Part shown: positions 18,740-26,837 of the stretch, in pieces
Position numbering within the stretch: the stretch's first letter is position 1
Layout: each line of letters starts with the position of its first letter
From: an uncultured Peptostreptococcaceae bacterium
GTDB lineage: Bacteria > Bacillota > Clostridia > Peptostreptococcales > Peptostreptococcaceae
Length of the DNA stretch: 64,000 nucleotides
Direction: 5' to 3'
NCBI GenBank assembly: GCA_944383455.1
Contig: CALWPP010000001.1
Span: forward strand, 124,001-188,000
Position numbers and translations under genes: made by a program
The notes under the pieces: model-generated
Seen by the model: only the letters and a program-made list of their open reading frames with translations
What the model was told of the DNA's origin: nothing
The model's database searches: none

Positions 18740-20218
18740 GTGATTTTTATAATTAGTTATTTGGAAGGATACTGGTATGAAATATTTATAACATCTATTT
18801 ATGTAATAAATTTTTTAGTTGTTATAAGCCTTATTTTTAAAGAAAGAAGAAGTACAGAAACAACTTTTGCTTGGATATTAATTCTTAGTTTAATTCCTGT
18901 TTCAGGATTTTTTATTTATATGGCTTTTGGTAGAACTATTGCAAAAGAAAACATGTTTAAACTTAAAAAAGCAGAGAATAATGCATTGAAAGAAGAAATA
19001 ACTAAAAATCATAAAGAATTAAGCAAAAATAACTCTATAAATAATGAATTAGTTGAGTTTAAAGATATGATTTATTCTCTCTCAAATGCTAATAATGCTG
19101 TACTAACTACTAATAATAAAATAGATATTTATTCAGATTCAACTGAGTTTTTTAACTCACTCCTTGATGAACTAAAAAAAGCAACAAAATTTATAAACAT
19201 AGAATTTTATATTTTTAAAGATGATAATATCGGAAATGAAATAATAGATATATTAATTGATAAAGCTAAAAATGGTGTTGAAATTAGATTTTTATATGAC
19301 GGTGTTGGAAGTAGAACTTTAAAAGATAAAACAATAAATAAACTAATAGATGCTGGCGTTAAAGTTGGTTGTTTCTTCCCTTCTTTTATGAAGCTTTTTA
19401 ATGTTAATGTTAATTATAGAAATCATCGTAAGATTGTTGTTATAGATAATAGAGTTGGTTTTTTAGGTGGTAATAATGTTGGAGATGAATATCTTGGAAA
19501 AAATCCTAGATTTGGTTATTGGAGAGATACTCATCTTAAAATGAATGGAGATTGTATAAGAGACCTTAATATGAGGTTTTGGCTTGATTGGAGATATGCA
19601 ACTAATGAATATATGGATCTTAGTAAGTATTTTAACGAAAAAATAGAATATGTAAATTGTGATTATCTTCCTGTTCAAATAGTTTCTAGCGGTCCAGATA
19701 ATATAGAACTTGACGAGATAAAGTTTGGATATATGAAAATGATACAAAATGCAAAAAAATATATTTATATTCAAAGTCCTTATTTTATTATAGATAGAGC
19801 ACTTACAGAAACGTTAAAAATTGCTTGTTTTTCTGGTGTTGATGTTAGAATAATGTTTCCAGGTAAACCCGACCATCCATTTGTTTATTGGGCATCTTCT
19901 TCTTATGCTGGAGAACTTATAAAGTATGGTGCTAAAGTTTATAATTATGATGATACTGCATTTTTACACGCAAAAACTATAGTAATTGATGATAAAGTTT
20001 GCTCAATAGGTACTGCAAATATGGATATAAGAAGTTTTGAGCTTAACTTTGAAATAAATGCATTTATGTATTCAAAAGAAATTGCTATAACCCAAAGAAA
20101 AGCATTTGAAAATGATTTAGAAAAATCAAAAGAAATAACTTTAGATATGTATAACTCAAGGTCAAAGGTTGTTAGAATAAAAGAGTCTATTTCAAGACTT
20201 TTATCTCCAGTTTTATAA
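18740..20218 (+). CDS. cls: Cardiolipin synthase
   Basis: About 490 residues. Two N-terminal membrane helices (about 18-36 and 41-62) lead into two phospholipase-D HKD domains, HRKIVVID (about 230-237) and HAKTIVID (about 413-420). It joins two phosphatidylglycerols into cardiolipin at the membrane. The start is doubtful. GTG at 18740 overlaps the only ribosome binding site, AGAGGTGAT, and no ATG lies near. The codon at the normal distance is ATA (18749), giving 489 residues; other options are ATT (18752) and a distant TTG (18761). Single gene; it ends near the hairpin repeats at 20285-20497. Confidence 0.93.
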   Translation: MIFIISYLEGYWYEIFITSIYVINFLVVISLIFKERRSTETTFAWILILSLIPVSGFFIYMAFGRTIAKENMFKLKKAENNALKEEITKNHKELSKNNSINNELVEFKDMIYSLSNANNAVLTTNNKIDIYSDSTEFFNSLLDELKKATKFINIEFYIFKDDNIGNEIIDILIDKAKNGVEIRFLYDGVGSRTLKDKTINKLIDAGVKVGCFFPSFMKLFNVNVNYRNHRKIVVIDNRVGFLGGNNVGDEYLGKNPRFGYWRDTHLKMNGDCIRDLNMRFWLDWRYATNEYMDLSKYFNEKIEYVNCDYLPVQIVSSGPDNIELDEIKFGYMKMIQNAKKYIYIQSPYFIIDRALTETLKIACFSGVDVRIMFPGKPDHPFVYWASSSYAGELIKYGAKVYNYDDTAFLHAKTIVIDDKVCSIGTANMDIRSFELNFEINAFMYSKEIAITQRKAFENDLEKSKEITLDMYNSRSKVVRIKESISRLLSPVL

Positions 20219-20284
20219 AATTAAATCTATTATATAAAGTATTAAGAAAATATATATATTATAATTAATCAAAAATATAATTTT

Positions 20285-20371
20285 TAAATAAAGTAATTTA
20301 ATATAAATAAGGATTAGTTTATGCAATGCTATCAAAATACTAATCCTTTAATTTTTTATATATAAATCTAC
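20285..20371. repeat. Hairpin repeat, copy 1
   Basis: Begins TAAATAAAGTAA, then a perfect 10-bp stem AAGGATTAGT (20309-20318) and ACTAATCCTT (20339-20348) around a 20-base loop, then TTAATTTTTTA. Copy 2 starts 111 bases later with the same order of elements. On the + strand it resembles the cls terminator. Confidence 0.55.
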
Positions 20372-20395
20372 TATGATAGTTAAAGTTTAATTTTC

Positions 20396-20497
20396 TAAAT
20401 AAAGTAAATTATATATAATAAGACAAAGTAGCTATAAGAGTTAATATATGAACAAATTATCCAAATACTAGCTCTTTAATTTTATCCTATATATTCA
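20396..20497. repeat. Hairpin repeat, copy 2
   Basis: Begins TAAATAAAGTAA. It has an 8-bp stem (20436-20443 with 20469-20476, one G-U pair), a 25-base loop sharing ATG...ATC.AAATACTA with copy 1, and CTTTAATTTTAT after it. It carries an insertion of about 14 bases relative to copy 1 before the stem. Confidence 0.5.
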
Positions 20498-20544
20498 CTT
20501 TTACCAATAAACTTAAAATAAAAATAATTAGACTCTCTGTTAAT

Positions 20545-21723
20545 TTATTTCTTATTTATGGCCTTTTCTAACCTAGCTAATGCTAATTCAATTGTTTTTC
20601 TTGAACATCCTATATTTAATCTAGCAAAACCTATACCAGCTTTACCAAAGTTAACTCCTTGGTCTAAGGCTATTTTAGCTTCTTTTTCTAAAAATGATTT
20701 AAGTTCACTACCATCAAGTCCAAGGCTTGTAAAGTCTAACCATAAAAGAAATGTACCTTCTGGTTTTACTAATTTTATATTAGGTATTTTTTCTTCTAAA
20801 AATGTCTCAACAAATTTAACATTTTCTTCTAGGTAATCTATAACTTGCTCAACCCAATCTTCTGCCTCATTATAAGCTGCCTCAGTTGCAACAATACCGA
20901 ATGGATTATGACCTTTTATTCCCATTCTATCTAAAGTCTTAAGATATTCTTTACGTATTTTCTCATTATATATTATTATATTTGAAGTTTCTAGTCCTGC
21001 AATATTAAAAGTCTTACTAGGAGCACTACACACAATACAATTATTTGCAAACTCCTCTGAAATTGATGCAAAAGGTGTATGCTTGTGTCCTTTGTATATA
21101 ATATCTGAATGTATCTCATCTGAAACTACCATTACATTATTATCTATACATATTTGACCAATTCTAGTAAGCTCCTCTTTAGTCCACACACGAGAGATAG
21201 GGTTATGTGGGCTACATAATATCATTAGTTTTACAGAAGGGTTTTTAGCTTTTTTCTCTAAATCTTCAAAATCTATTGTATATCTATTATTTTCATATTT
21301 AAGTCTATTATCATAAACAACACGACCATTATTTTCAACAACTTTAGTAAAAGGACCGTATACAGGTGTTTGAATAATTACTCCGTCTCCCTTGTCTGTA
21401 TAAGTTTGTACAATAAAACTTAAAGCCTTAACTATACCTGGAGTAACACATATACTTTCTTTTGTAATATCCCAGTTATGTCTTTTTTTCATCCACTTTA
21501 CTACAGATTCATAATATGAGTCCGGTTTATCACTATAACCAAAAACTAAATGCTTAGCTCTTTTTTCAATTGCATCAACTATTGGCTTTGCACATTCAAA
21601 ATCCATATCAGCTATCCATAAAGGTATACAACTACTATCTTTACTTATAAACCTATCCATAAAGTCCCATTTGATTGAATTTGTTCCTACTCTATCAACT
21701 ACTTTATCAAAATTATACCTCAT
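20545..21723 (-). CDS. MalY/PatB-type PLP aminotransferase (cystathionine beta-lyase)
   Basis: 392 residues, fold-type I PLP enzyme. The PLP-lysine motif SAPSKTFNIAG (about 229-239), the IADMDFE entry (about 36-42), SPHNP (about 166-170) and the C-terminal Arg region (RLNIGCSRKT) fit the PatB/MalY subgroup, which cleaves C-S bonds of cystathionine or cysteine conjugates. Some members also act as regulators. ATG at 21723 follows GGGAGGAGAGCAT. It is a single gene with a near-consensus promoter overlapped by a 27-base palindrome (21793-21819), so it is probably regulated, perhaps by sulfur amino-acid supply. Confidence 0.88.
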   Translation of the reverse strand: MRYNFDKVVDRVGTNSIKWDFMDRFISKDSSCIPLWIADMDFECAKPIVDAIEKRAKHLVFGYSDKPDSYYESVVKWMKKRHNWDITKESICVTPGIVKALSFIVQTYTDKGDGVIIQTPVYGPFTKVVENNGRVVYDNRLKYENNRYTIDFEDLEKKAKNPSVKLMILCSPHNPISRVWTKEELTRIGQICIDNNVMVVSDEIHSDIIYKGHKHTPFASISEEFANNCIVCSAPSKTFNIAGLETSNIIIYNEKIRKEYLKTLDRMGIKGHNPFGIVATEAAYNEAEDWVEQVIDYLEENVKFVETFLEEKIPNIKLVKPEGTFLLWLDFTSLGLDGSELKSFLEKEAKIALDQGVNFGKAGIGFARLNIGCSRKTIELALARLEKAINKK

Positions 21724-21792
21724 ATGCTCTCCTCCCAAATAATATTATATATGTGAATTATAGTGTTTTTTATTAATTATAATTTCTATTAA

Positions 21793-21839
21793 TTCTATTA
21801 TATTATTAATATAATAGAATTTCGTTTTCCTTATGTCAA
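21793..21839 (-). promoter_or_regulatory. Promoter with overlapping palindromic operator for the C-S lyase gene
   Basis: Read leftwards: -35 TTGACA (21834-21839), 17 bases, -10 TATTAT (21811-21816). A perfect palindrome of 13+1+13 bases (21793-21819, arms TTCTATTATATTA) covers the -10 and start point, where a repressor would block the polymerase. Confidence 0.7.
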
Positions 21840-21925
21840 TATATTTTTATAAATAATATACTTAATATAAAATATTGTATGTTAAGGTTTAATTAAAATA
21901 TTTCAAATTATTATTTCTTCAAATA

Positions 21926-21986
21926 AAATTACCCCTTAAAGTAATATCTTACAAGTATTATATACTTGTGTCTACTTTAAAGGGTT
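21926..21986 (-). terminator. Terminator-like hairpin after the dicarboxylate symporter gene
   Basis: A two-tier hairpin: outer arms ACCCCTTAAAGTA (21931-21943) and TACTTTAAAGGGT (21973-21985), inner arms ACAAGTAT and ATACTTGT. It is followed leftward by AATTTTATTT, so the T-run is interrupted. Confidence 0.65.
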
Positions 21987-21990
21987 AATT

Positions 21991-23250
21991 CTATTGTATA
22001 GAAACATCTTTTTTATAATATTTTTCTCTATCAAGTTCTTTTTCACTACTACTTATAATTAATGTACATATACAATCTCCCATTACATTTACAGTAGTTC
22101 TACCCATATCCAGTATTCTATCAATACCCATTATAAGACCAATACCTTCTAGAGGAAGTCCAACTGATGATAATACCATAGATAATGTTATCATACCAAC
22201 ACCAGGTACTCCAGCAGTTCCAACTGATGCAAGTGTAGCTGTTAATATAATAGTTAAAAAGTTTTGTATAGTTAAATCTATCCCATAAATTTGTGCTATA
22301 AATATACAAGAAACTCCTTGCATTATAGCAGTACCATCCATATTAATAGTAGCACCAAATGGTATTGTAAATGAAGAAATAGATTTATTAACTCCTAATT
22401 TATCCATTTTTTCTAAGCTAAGAGGTATTGATGCATTGCTTGATGCAGTTGAAAATGTAACTAAAGCAATTTCAAAAAATTCTTTTAAAAATGGCTTAAG
22501 TTTAAGACCTGTAAAAGCTTTAGCAAGCATACCATAAACTAAAAATGCTTGTACTAAAAGTATTAAATACACCGTAAAGATAAATAACATAAGAGAAAAA
22601 ATTGCCTTTATTCCAGTTGTTGCAAAAGTATTAGATATTAATGCAAAAACTCCAACTGGTGCTAATGACATTATCATTGAAACTAATTTCATACACATTT
22701 CATTTAATGCATCAAAAAATTCTTTTACAATTTTTCCTTTCTCTCCTATCATATTTATTGAAATTCCAACAAGAAGTGAAAATAATATTATTTGTAACAT
22801 ATCACCATTTGCAAGTGATTGTATCGGATTTGTCGGAATTATATTTAATAAAGTATCAATTATAGGTTGATTTTCTGATATTTTTGGCTCTTCTACTATA
22901 ACACTTGACATATCAAGTCCATTTCCAGGATTTATAATTTTTGCAATAAATAATGAAATACTTATAGCAAGTGCCGTTGTTAACATATAAAAACCAAGTG
23001 TTTTCCCACCTATTCTACCAAGTTTTTTAACATCGTCCATACTTGATGCTCCACATACTAAAGAAGTAAATACTAATGGTACTACAAGCATTTTTATTAG
23101 ATTTAAAAATCCCGTACCTAATAATTTAAGTATTCCACCTAATATAAAATCATCTTTAAAAGTACTTGGCTCAAGCATATTTAAAAACATACCAAAAACT
23201 ATACCAAGACCTATTGCTACAAAAATTTTTATAGTTAAATTTTTTCCCAT
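21991..23250 (-). CDS. Sodium/proton:dicarboxylate (glutamate) symporter, DAACS family
   Basis: 419 residues, eight membrane helices plus two re-entrant loops. Diagnostic motifs are the serine-rich STASSNASIPLSLE (about 271-284), the NMDGTAI metal/substrate motif (about 306-312), GVPGVGMITLS (about 346-356) and the final helix DRILDMGRTTVNVMGD (about 376-391). It imports glutamate, aspartate or related C4-dicarboxylates across the cell membrane with Na+ or H+. Exact substrate unknown. Single gene; the upstream 260 bases contain three near-copies of TGAAATAATWATT (23266, 23305, 23409). Confidence 0.92.
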   Translation of the reverse strand: MGKNLTIKIFVAIGLGIVFGMFLNMLEPSTFKDDFILGGILKLLGTGFLNLIKMLVVPLVFTSLVCGASSMDDVKKLGRIGGKTLGFYMLTTALAISISLFIAKIINPGNGLDMSSVIVEEPKISENQPIIDTLLNIIPTNPIQSLANGDMLQIILFSLLVGISINMIGEKGKIVKEFFDALNEMCMKLVSMIMSLAPVGVFALISNTFATTGIKAIFSLMLFIFTVYLILLVQAFLVYGMLAKAFTGLKLKPFLKEFFEIALVTFSTASSNASIPLSLEKMDKLGVNKSISSFTIPFGATINMDGTAIMQGVSCIFIAQIYGIDLTIQNFLTIILTATLASVGTAGVPGVGMITLSMVLSSVGLPLEGIGLIMGIDRILDMGRTTVNVMGDCICTLIISSSEKELDREKYYKKDVSIQ

Positions 23251-23463
23251 AATAATCTCCTTAATTGAAATAATAATTTTATACTATCACATAATACTTA
23301 AAAATGAAATAATTATTTTAATAAATTTCATTTTTTTATTTTATATATTATATTAATATTTAGAAATAATGTTAATACAATCTATTATAAAATTTATTAT
23401 TTTCATAATGAAATAATTATTATGGTATTAACTCATTTTTATTTTGGTAAGTTTGATAAAAAT

Positions 23464-23510
23464 AAAAAAGTGTCACAAAACAATAAAAATTGTTTATATG
23501 ACACTTTTAT
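23464..23510 (-). terminator. Intrinsic terminator of yebC
   Basis: Stem AAAAGTGTCA/TGACACTTTT with an inner AACAAT/ATTGTT stem and a T-run leftward. Confidence 0.85.
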
Positions 23511-23511
23511 T

Positions 23512-24234
23512 TTACTCTGTAATCTCTAAATTATGATATATATTTTGAACATCATCATCATCTTCAAGCATATCAATCATTTTATTCATTGATTTTATTT
23601 GCTCTTCATCAGTTAAAACAGTTGTTGTTTGAGGTATCATTTTTATATCTGCAGATATAAAATTATAACCTTTTTCTTGAAGTACATCTCTTACATTAGA
23701 AAAATCTTCTGGTGTTGTTATTATTTCATATCCGTCTTCCTCTGTTATAAAATCTTCTGCTCCAGCTTCAAGTGATAAATCCATTAATTCTTCTTCATCA
23801 ATACTATCACTTGCTTCTATTAATATTTGACCTTTTTTATCAAACATAAAAGAAACACAACCACTAGTACCTAAATTTCCACCATTTTTATCAAAGTAAT
23901 ATCTAACATTTCCTGCTGTTCTATTTTTATTATCAGTTAAAGCTTCAACTATTACAGCAACTCCTGCTGGACCATAACCTTCATAAACTATTGTTTCATA
24001 GTTTTCATTAGCTCCTGCTCCTGCTCCTTTTAAAATAGCTCTATCTATATTGTCATTTGGCATATTGTCAGCCTTAGCTTTTTCTATTGCAGTTTTAAGT
24101 GCAGCATTGTACTCTGGGTCTTTTCCACCCTCTTTTGCTGCAACTGCTATTGCTCTTGAATGCTTAGTAAAAACTTTCGCTCTTTTAGCATCTTGTTTTC
24201 CTTTTTTATTTATTATATTTCCTATACGTCCCAT
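23512..24234 (-). CDS. yebC: YebC/PmpR family protein
   Basis: 240 residues, full-length for the family. The N-terminal basic part (about 1-75) includes MGRIGNI and [16 protein letters not shown], and the [20 protein letters not shown] segment marks the domain junction. Members act as transcription regulators in some bacteria. More recently, YebC-type proteins have been tied to relieving ribosome stalling on proline-rich stretches. Here no target can be inferred. Start ATG follows AAGGAGCGTGAATT; single-gene unit with a terminator. Confidence 0.94.
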   Translation of the reverse strand: MGRIGNIINKKGKQDAKRAKVFTKHSRAIAVAAKEGGKDPEYNAALKTAIEKAKADNMPNDNIDRAILKGAGAGANENYETIVYEGYGPAGVAVIVEALTDNKNRTAGNVRYYFDKNGGNLGTSGCVSFMFDKKGQILIEASDSIDEEELMDLSLEAGAEDFITEEDGYEIITTPEDFSNVRDVLQEKGYNFISADIKMIPQTTTVLTDEEQIKSMNKMIDMLEDDDDVQNIYHNLEITE

Positions 24235-24355
24235 AATTCACGCTCCTTATGTATAATTTTTACTATAAAATTCTAACATACCTAAATAATTTAGTAAATT
24301 ATAAGTTTATTCAAAAAGTAGTTTATTTTTATCAAAAATGTAGTATAATATTAAT

Positions 24356-24466
24356 ATAAAAAAGAAATTACAGTCTTTTTTGCATTAGAGTGTGGTTTCA
24401 ATAAAATAAATTAATAGTTGTTTTATTTTTTTGAATCACTCTTATCGCCCTTAAGAGTGATTTTTA
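24356..24466 (+). ncRNA. Candidate antisense antitoxin RNA of a type I toxin-antitoxin pair
   Basis: A TATAAT box at 24344-24349 (weak -35 around 24321) would start a rightward RNA near 24356. It would end at the intrinsic terminator 24434-24466, whose perfect 11-bp stem AATCACTCTTA/TAAGAGTGATT is followed by TTTTTAG. The RNA of about 110 bases would be complementary to the 3' part of the toxin reading frame (24423-24466) and its 3' untranslated region. Its 5' hairpin exposes AATTACAG in the loop, the same word as in the toxin mRNA's 5' end. Layout matches type I antitoxins described in C. difficile. No expression evidence is available here. Confidence 0.55.
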
Positions 24467-24545
24467 GTTTATCATAAATAAAAGCACCCAAAATACTTAT
24501 TATTAAAGCATCTGAGTTATTTATAATTAATCTAATTATTTCCAT
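24423..24545 (-). CDS. Candidate type I toxin: 40-residue hydrophobic peptide
   Basis: ATG at 24545, TAA at 24423. The peptide begins MEIIRLII, has a hydrophobic stretch ALIISILGAFIY (about residues 13-24), then a Lys-rich polar tail ending KGDKSDSKK. This composition is typical of membrane-acting type I toxins. The ribosome site AGGTGG sits in the 3' arm of a perfect 9-bp hairpin (ACCTACTTC/GAAGTAGGT, 24552-24578), so translation should be blocked in the full-length mRNA. A -10 TATAAT lies at 24625-24630 (leftward). It could instead be a small holin-like or regulatory peptide. Confidence 0.6.
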   Translation of the reverse strand: MEIIRLIINNSDALIISILGAFIYDKLKITLKGDKSDSKK

Positions 24546-24630
24546 ACTTCCACCTACTTCCTTTTTATAGAAGTAGGTTTTATTTTTATGGAAATCATCA
24601 CTCTCAAACTGTAATTTCTAATATATTATA
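24546..24630 (-). promoter_or_regulatory. Promoter and structured leader of the small hydrophobic peptide gene
   Basis: The -10 is TATAAT (24625-24630); the -35 is weak (TTAAAA with a 16-base spacer). The leader starts near 24620 and shows three pairings. The ribosome site is in a 9-bp hairpin (24552-24578). ATTTCCAT in the leader (24588-24595) is complementary to the start region (24538-24545). GAAATTACAGT (24608-24618) is complementary to the 3' end (24364-24374), an 11-base match. Such 5'-3' locking is known for type I toxin mRNAs. Confidence 0.5.
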
Positions 24631-24654
24631 TCATAAATTTATTAATTTTTAATA

Positions 24655-25401
24655 TTAAAATTTTGGAGGAGCTGATGGTGTATTTCTCTTATGCTCACTT
24701 ATTCTATGAAGTCTATCTATTATTTCCCTATCTTTTTGAGGAACATTTTCAAATTTACCTTCAACTATATCATCTATATAATTATAAGTTGTTCCCATTT
24801 CATTTTCATCAGTTTGTCCTTCCCAAAGACCAGCTGAAGGAGCTTTATTTATAATATCTTCGTGAACTCCAAGTATTTTTGCCCACTCATACACTTCTCT
24901 TTTTGTAAGGTTTGCAAGTGGTACTAAATCTACCCCTCCATCACCATACTTTGTGAAATATCCTGTATGAATTTCTGCTGCATTGTCAGTTCCAACTACT
25001 AAATATCCTAAATTATTTGCAATAGTATAAACAGTAGCCATTCTAGTTCTTGCTCTTAAGTTTGCATCAGTCATTCTTAAATTTTCTTCTTTGTATAAAT
25101 TTTTATCTTTTAAGTTATCAATTACTTTAGTAAGTATACCTTCTTGTTCATCAGTTAAATCCAAATCTAAATATTCAATTTTACAACCATCTATAACTTT
25201 TAAAGCATCTAATCTATCATTTGGATTACTTTTTATACTCATAATCACTCCCATAGAATTATCTGGAAATGCTTTTTTTATTAAGTAAGTAACAACAGCA
25301 GAATCAATTCCACCACTAACTCCAACTATAAGCCCGTTACAATTTGCTTCTTTAACTTTTTGTCTTAACCATTCAACAGTCTTTTCTATTTTAGCTCTCA
25401 T
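24655..25401 (-). CDS. nadE: NAD+ synthase, ammonia-dependent
   Basis: 248 residues, only the synthetase domain, so it uses ammonia rather than glutamine. The ATP-pyrophosphatase loop GVSGGIDSAVVTY (about 28-40), the GTDNAAE motif (about 134-140) and the KYGDGGVDLVPLANLTKREV segment (about 146-165) are conserved. It makes NAD+ from deamido-NAD+ and ATP in the cytosol. I start at ATG 25401 behind AAAGGAAATATT, dropping nine upstream codons that include the ribosome site. The downstream side abuts the small toxin-antitoxin locus. No other NAD genes are nearby. Confidence 0.95.
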   Translation of the reverse strand: MRAKIEKTVEWLRQKVKEANCNGLIVGVSGGIDSAVVTYLIKKAFPDNSMGVIMSIKSNPNDRLDALKVIDGCKIEYLDLDLTDEQEGILTKVIDNLKDKNLYKEENLRMTDANLRARTRMATVYTIANNLGYLVVGTDNAAEIHTGYFTKYGDGGVDLVPLANLTKREVYEWAKILGVHEDIINKAPSAGLWEGQTDENEMGTTYNYIDDIVEGKFENVPQKDREIIDRLHRISEHKRNTPSAPPKF

Positions 25402-25555
25402 AATATTTCCTTTCTTTTTCTTATACATTTTCCTTATTATACCACATTTTTAATTTTATTATAATAAAGTTATATATTTAAACTTTTCAAAATTTCAAAT
25501 ATTTTTTAAGATTTGAGTATATATATGTTAAAATAAATTATAAAGGGGGAGTTTA

Positions 25556-26836
25556 ATGCTTATTTGTAAACATAACGAGAAAGAACTTCACAAAGAAGAC
25601 AAATTAAAAATATTTGCCGTTTTTCCAGTAGTATTTTTTATTTTTGGAATAGCTTATTCATATTATGAGTCAGGAATTGATTCTTCATTAAAGTCTGGTC
25701 TTAAAAATATAATATTATCGCCAACAATTCTCATAACTGATTTTTTGGCAGTTGGTGGAATTGGAGCAACTTTTATTAATGTAAGTTTGATAGGATTTTT
25801 TAATTTATACTTAATAAGAAAATACAAGCTAAGAATTAATGGTCTTATAATAGCTGCATATTTGACTGTTATGGGATTTTCATTTTTTGGAAAAAATATA
25901 TTCAATATATTCCCTATATATTTTGGTGGATTTCTTTATAGTATAAGAAAGAAAATTGAATTTAAAAATATAATAGTATCCATAATGTTTGCAACTTCAC
26001 TCGCACCTGTAGTTAGTGAAATTAGCTTTTTAGATATTTTACCAGAAAAAATAAGTGTACTTATAGGTATTTCGTTTGGTACATTCATAGGGTTTATAGT
26101 TACACCACTTGCATCTCATATGGTTAAATTTTATGATGGGTATAATATTTATAATCTTGGATTTACTGCTGGTATTTTAGGAACAGTCCTTACAAGTTCA
26201 CTTAGAAGTCTTGATATAAATATTGAGCCTGTAAGTATTTTATATGAGAGAAATAATTATTTTATTATTTTTACTCTCTTAATACTTTTTTTATACTTGA
26301 TGACAATTGGTGTTTATGTTAATAAGGACTGTTTAAAACAATTTAAAATAATATTTAGTTATAGTGGTAAAGTTGTTACAGATTATACATATCTTGTTGG
26401 CTACGGCTTAACATTTTTTAATATGGGTATTATGGGTATTTTATGTATGATATTTGTACTTTCTATTGGTGGTGTTATAAATGGTCCTGTTATTGCTGGT
26501 ATTTTTACAGTTGTTGGGTTTAGTGCTTTTGGAAAGCATCTTAAAAATTGCTTACCAATAATAATTGGAGTTTTAGCTACTGCTTTATTCTTAGATAAAG
26601 ATATAACATCAACTTCAGTAATAATAACAATGCTATTTTCAACTACACTTGCCCCTATTTCTGGAGTGTACGGATTTACAATAGGTATTTTAGCAGGAAT
26701 ATTACACTTTATTTTAGCAACTAATGTTGGTATAATACACGGAGGAGTAAATTTATACAACAACGGATTTGCAGGTGGTCTTGTAGCTGGTTTTTTACTT
26801 CCTATACTAGATGCTTTTTTTGAAAGGAGAAAATAA
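25556..26836 (+). CDS. DUF1576-type polytopic membrane protein with internal duplication
   Basis: 426 residues, about ten to twelve membrane helices. It matches the uncharacterised DUF1576 family from memory. Two halves repeat the same order. The first has GFSFFGKNIFNIFPI (about 106-120), TSLAPV (about 147-152) and YDGYNIYNLGFTAGILG (about 193-209). The second has GFSAFGKHLKNCLPI (about 323-337), TTLAPISG (about 363-370) and HGGVNLYNNGFAGGLV (about 397-412). Duplicated halves with conserved Asn/Gly/Phe suggest a channel or transporter of pseudo-two-fold symmetry, but the substrate is unknown. Start ATG follows AAAGGGGGAGTTTA. The next gene begins directly after the stop. Confidence 0.75.
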   Translation: MLICKHNEKELHKEDKLKIFAVFPVVFFIFGIAYSYYESGIDSSLKSGLKNIILSPTILITDFLAVGGIGATFINVSLIGFFNLYLIRKYKLRINGLIIAAYLTVMGFSFFGKNIFNIFPIYFGGFLYSIRKKIEFKNIIVSIMFATSLAPVVSEISFLDILPEKISVLIGISFGTFIGFIVTPLASHMVKFYDGYNIYNLGFTAGILGTVLTSSLRSLDINIEPVSILYERNNYFIIFTLLILFLYLMTIGVYVNKDCLKQFKIIFSYSGKVVTDYTYLVGYGLTFFNMGIMGILCMIFVLSIGGVINGPVIAGIFTVVGFSAFGKHLKNCLPIIIGVLATALFLDKDITSTSVIITMLFSTTLAPISGVYGFTIGILAGILHFILATNVGIIHGGVNLYNNGFAGGLVAGFLLPILDAFFERRK

Positions 26837-26837
26837 A

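Larger units (their letters stand above)
20219..20544. other. Gene-free stretch between convergent cls and the C-S lyase gene
   Basis: 326 bases, very A/T-rich, with no open frame of note. The content is a two-copy imperfect direct repeat (20285-20371 and 20396-20497), each with a large-loop hairpin followed by TTTAATTTT. These hairpins probably terminate transcription from one or both sides. Confidence 0.6.

Noticed and set aside
20281-20500. CRISPR-like or riboswitch element
   Set aside because: Only two diverged copies, with unequal spacing and no downstream gene in the right orientation to be regulated by a leader.
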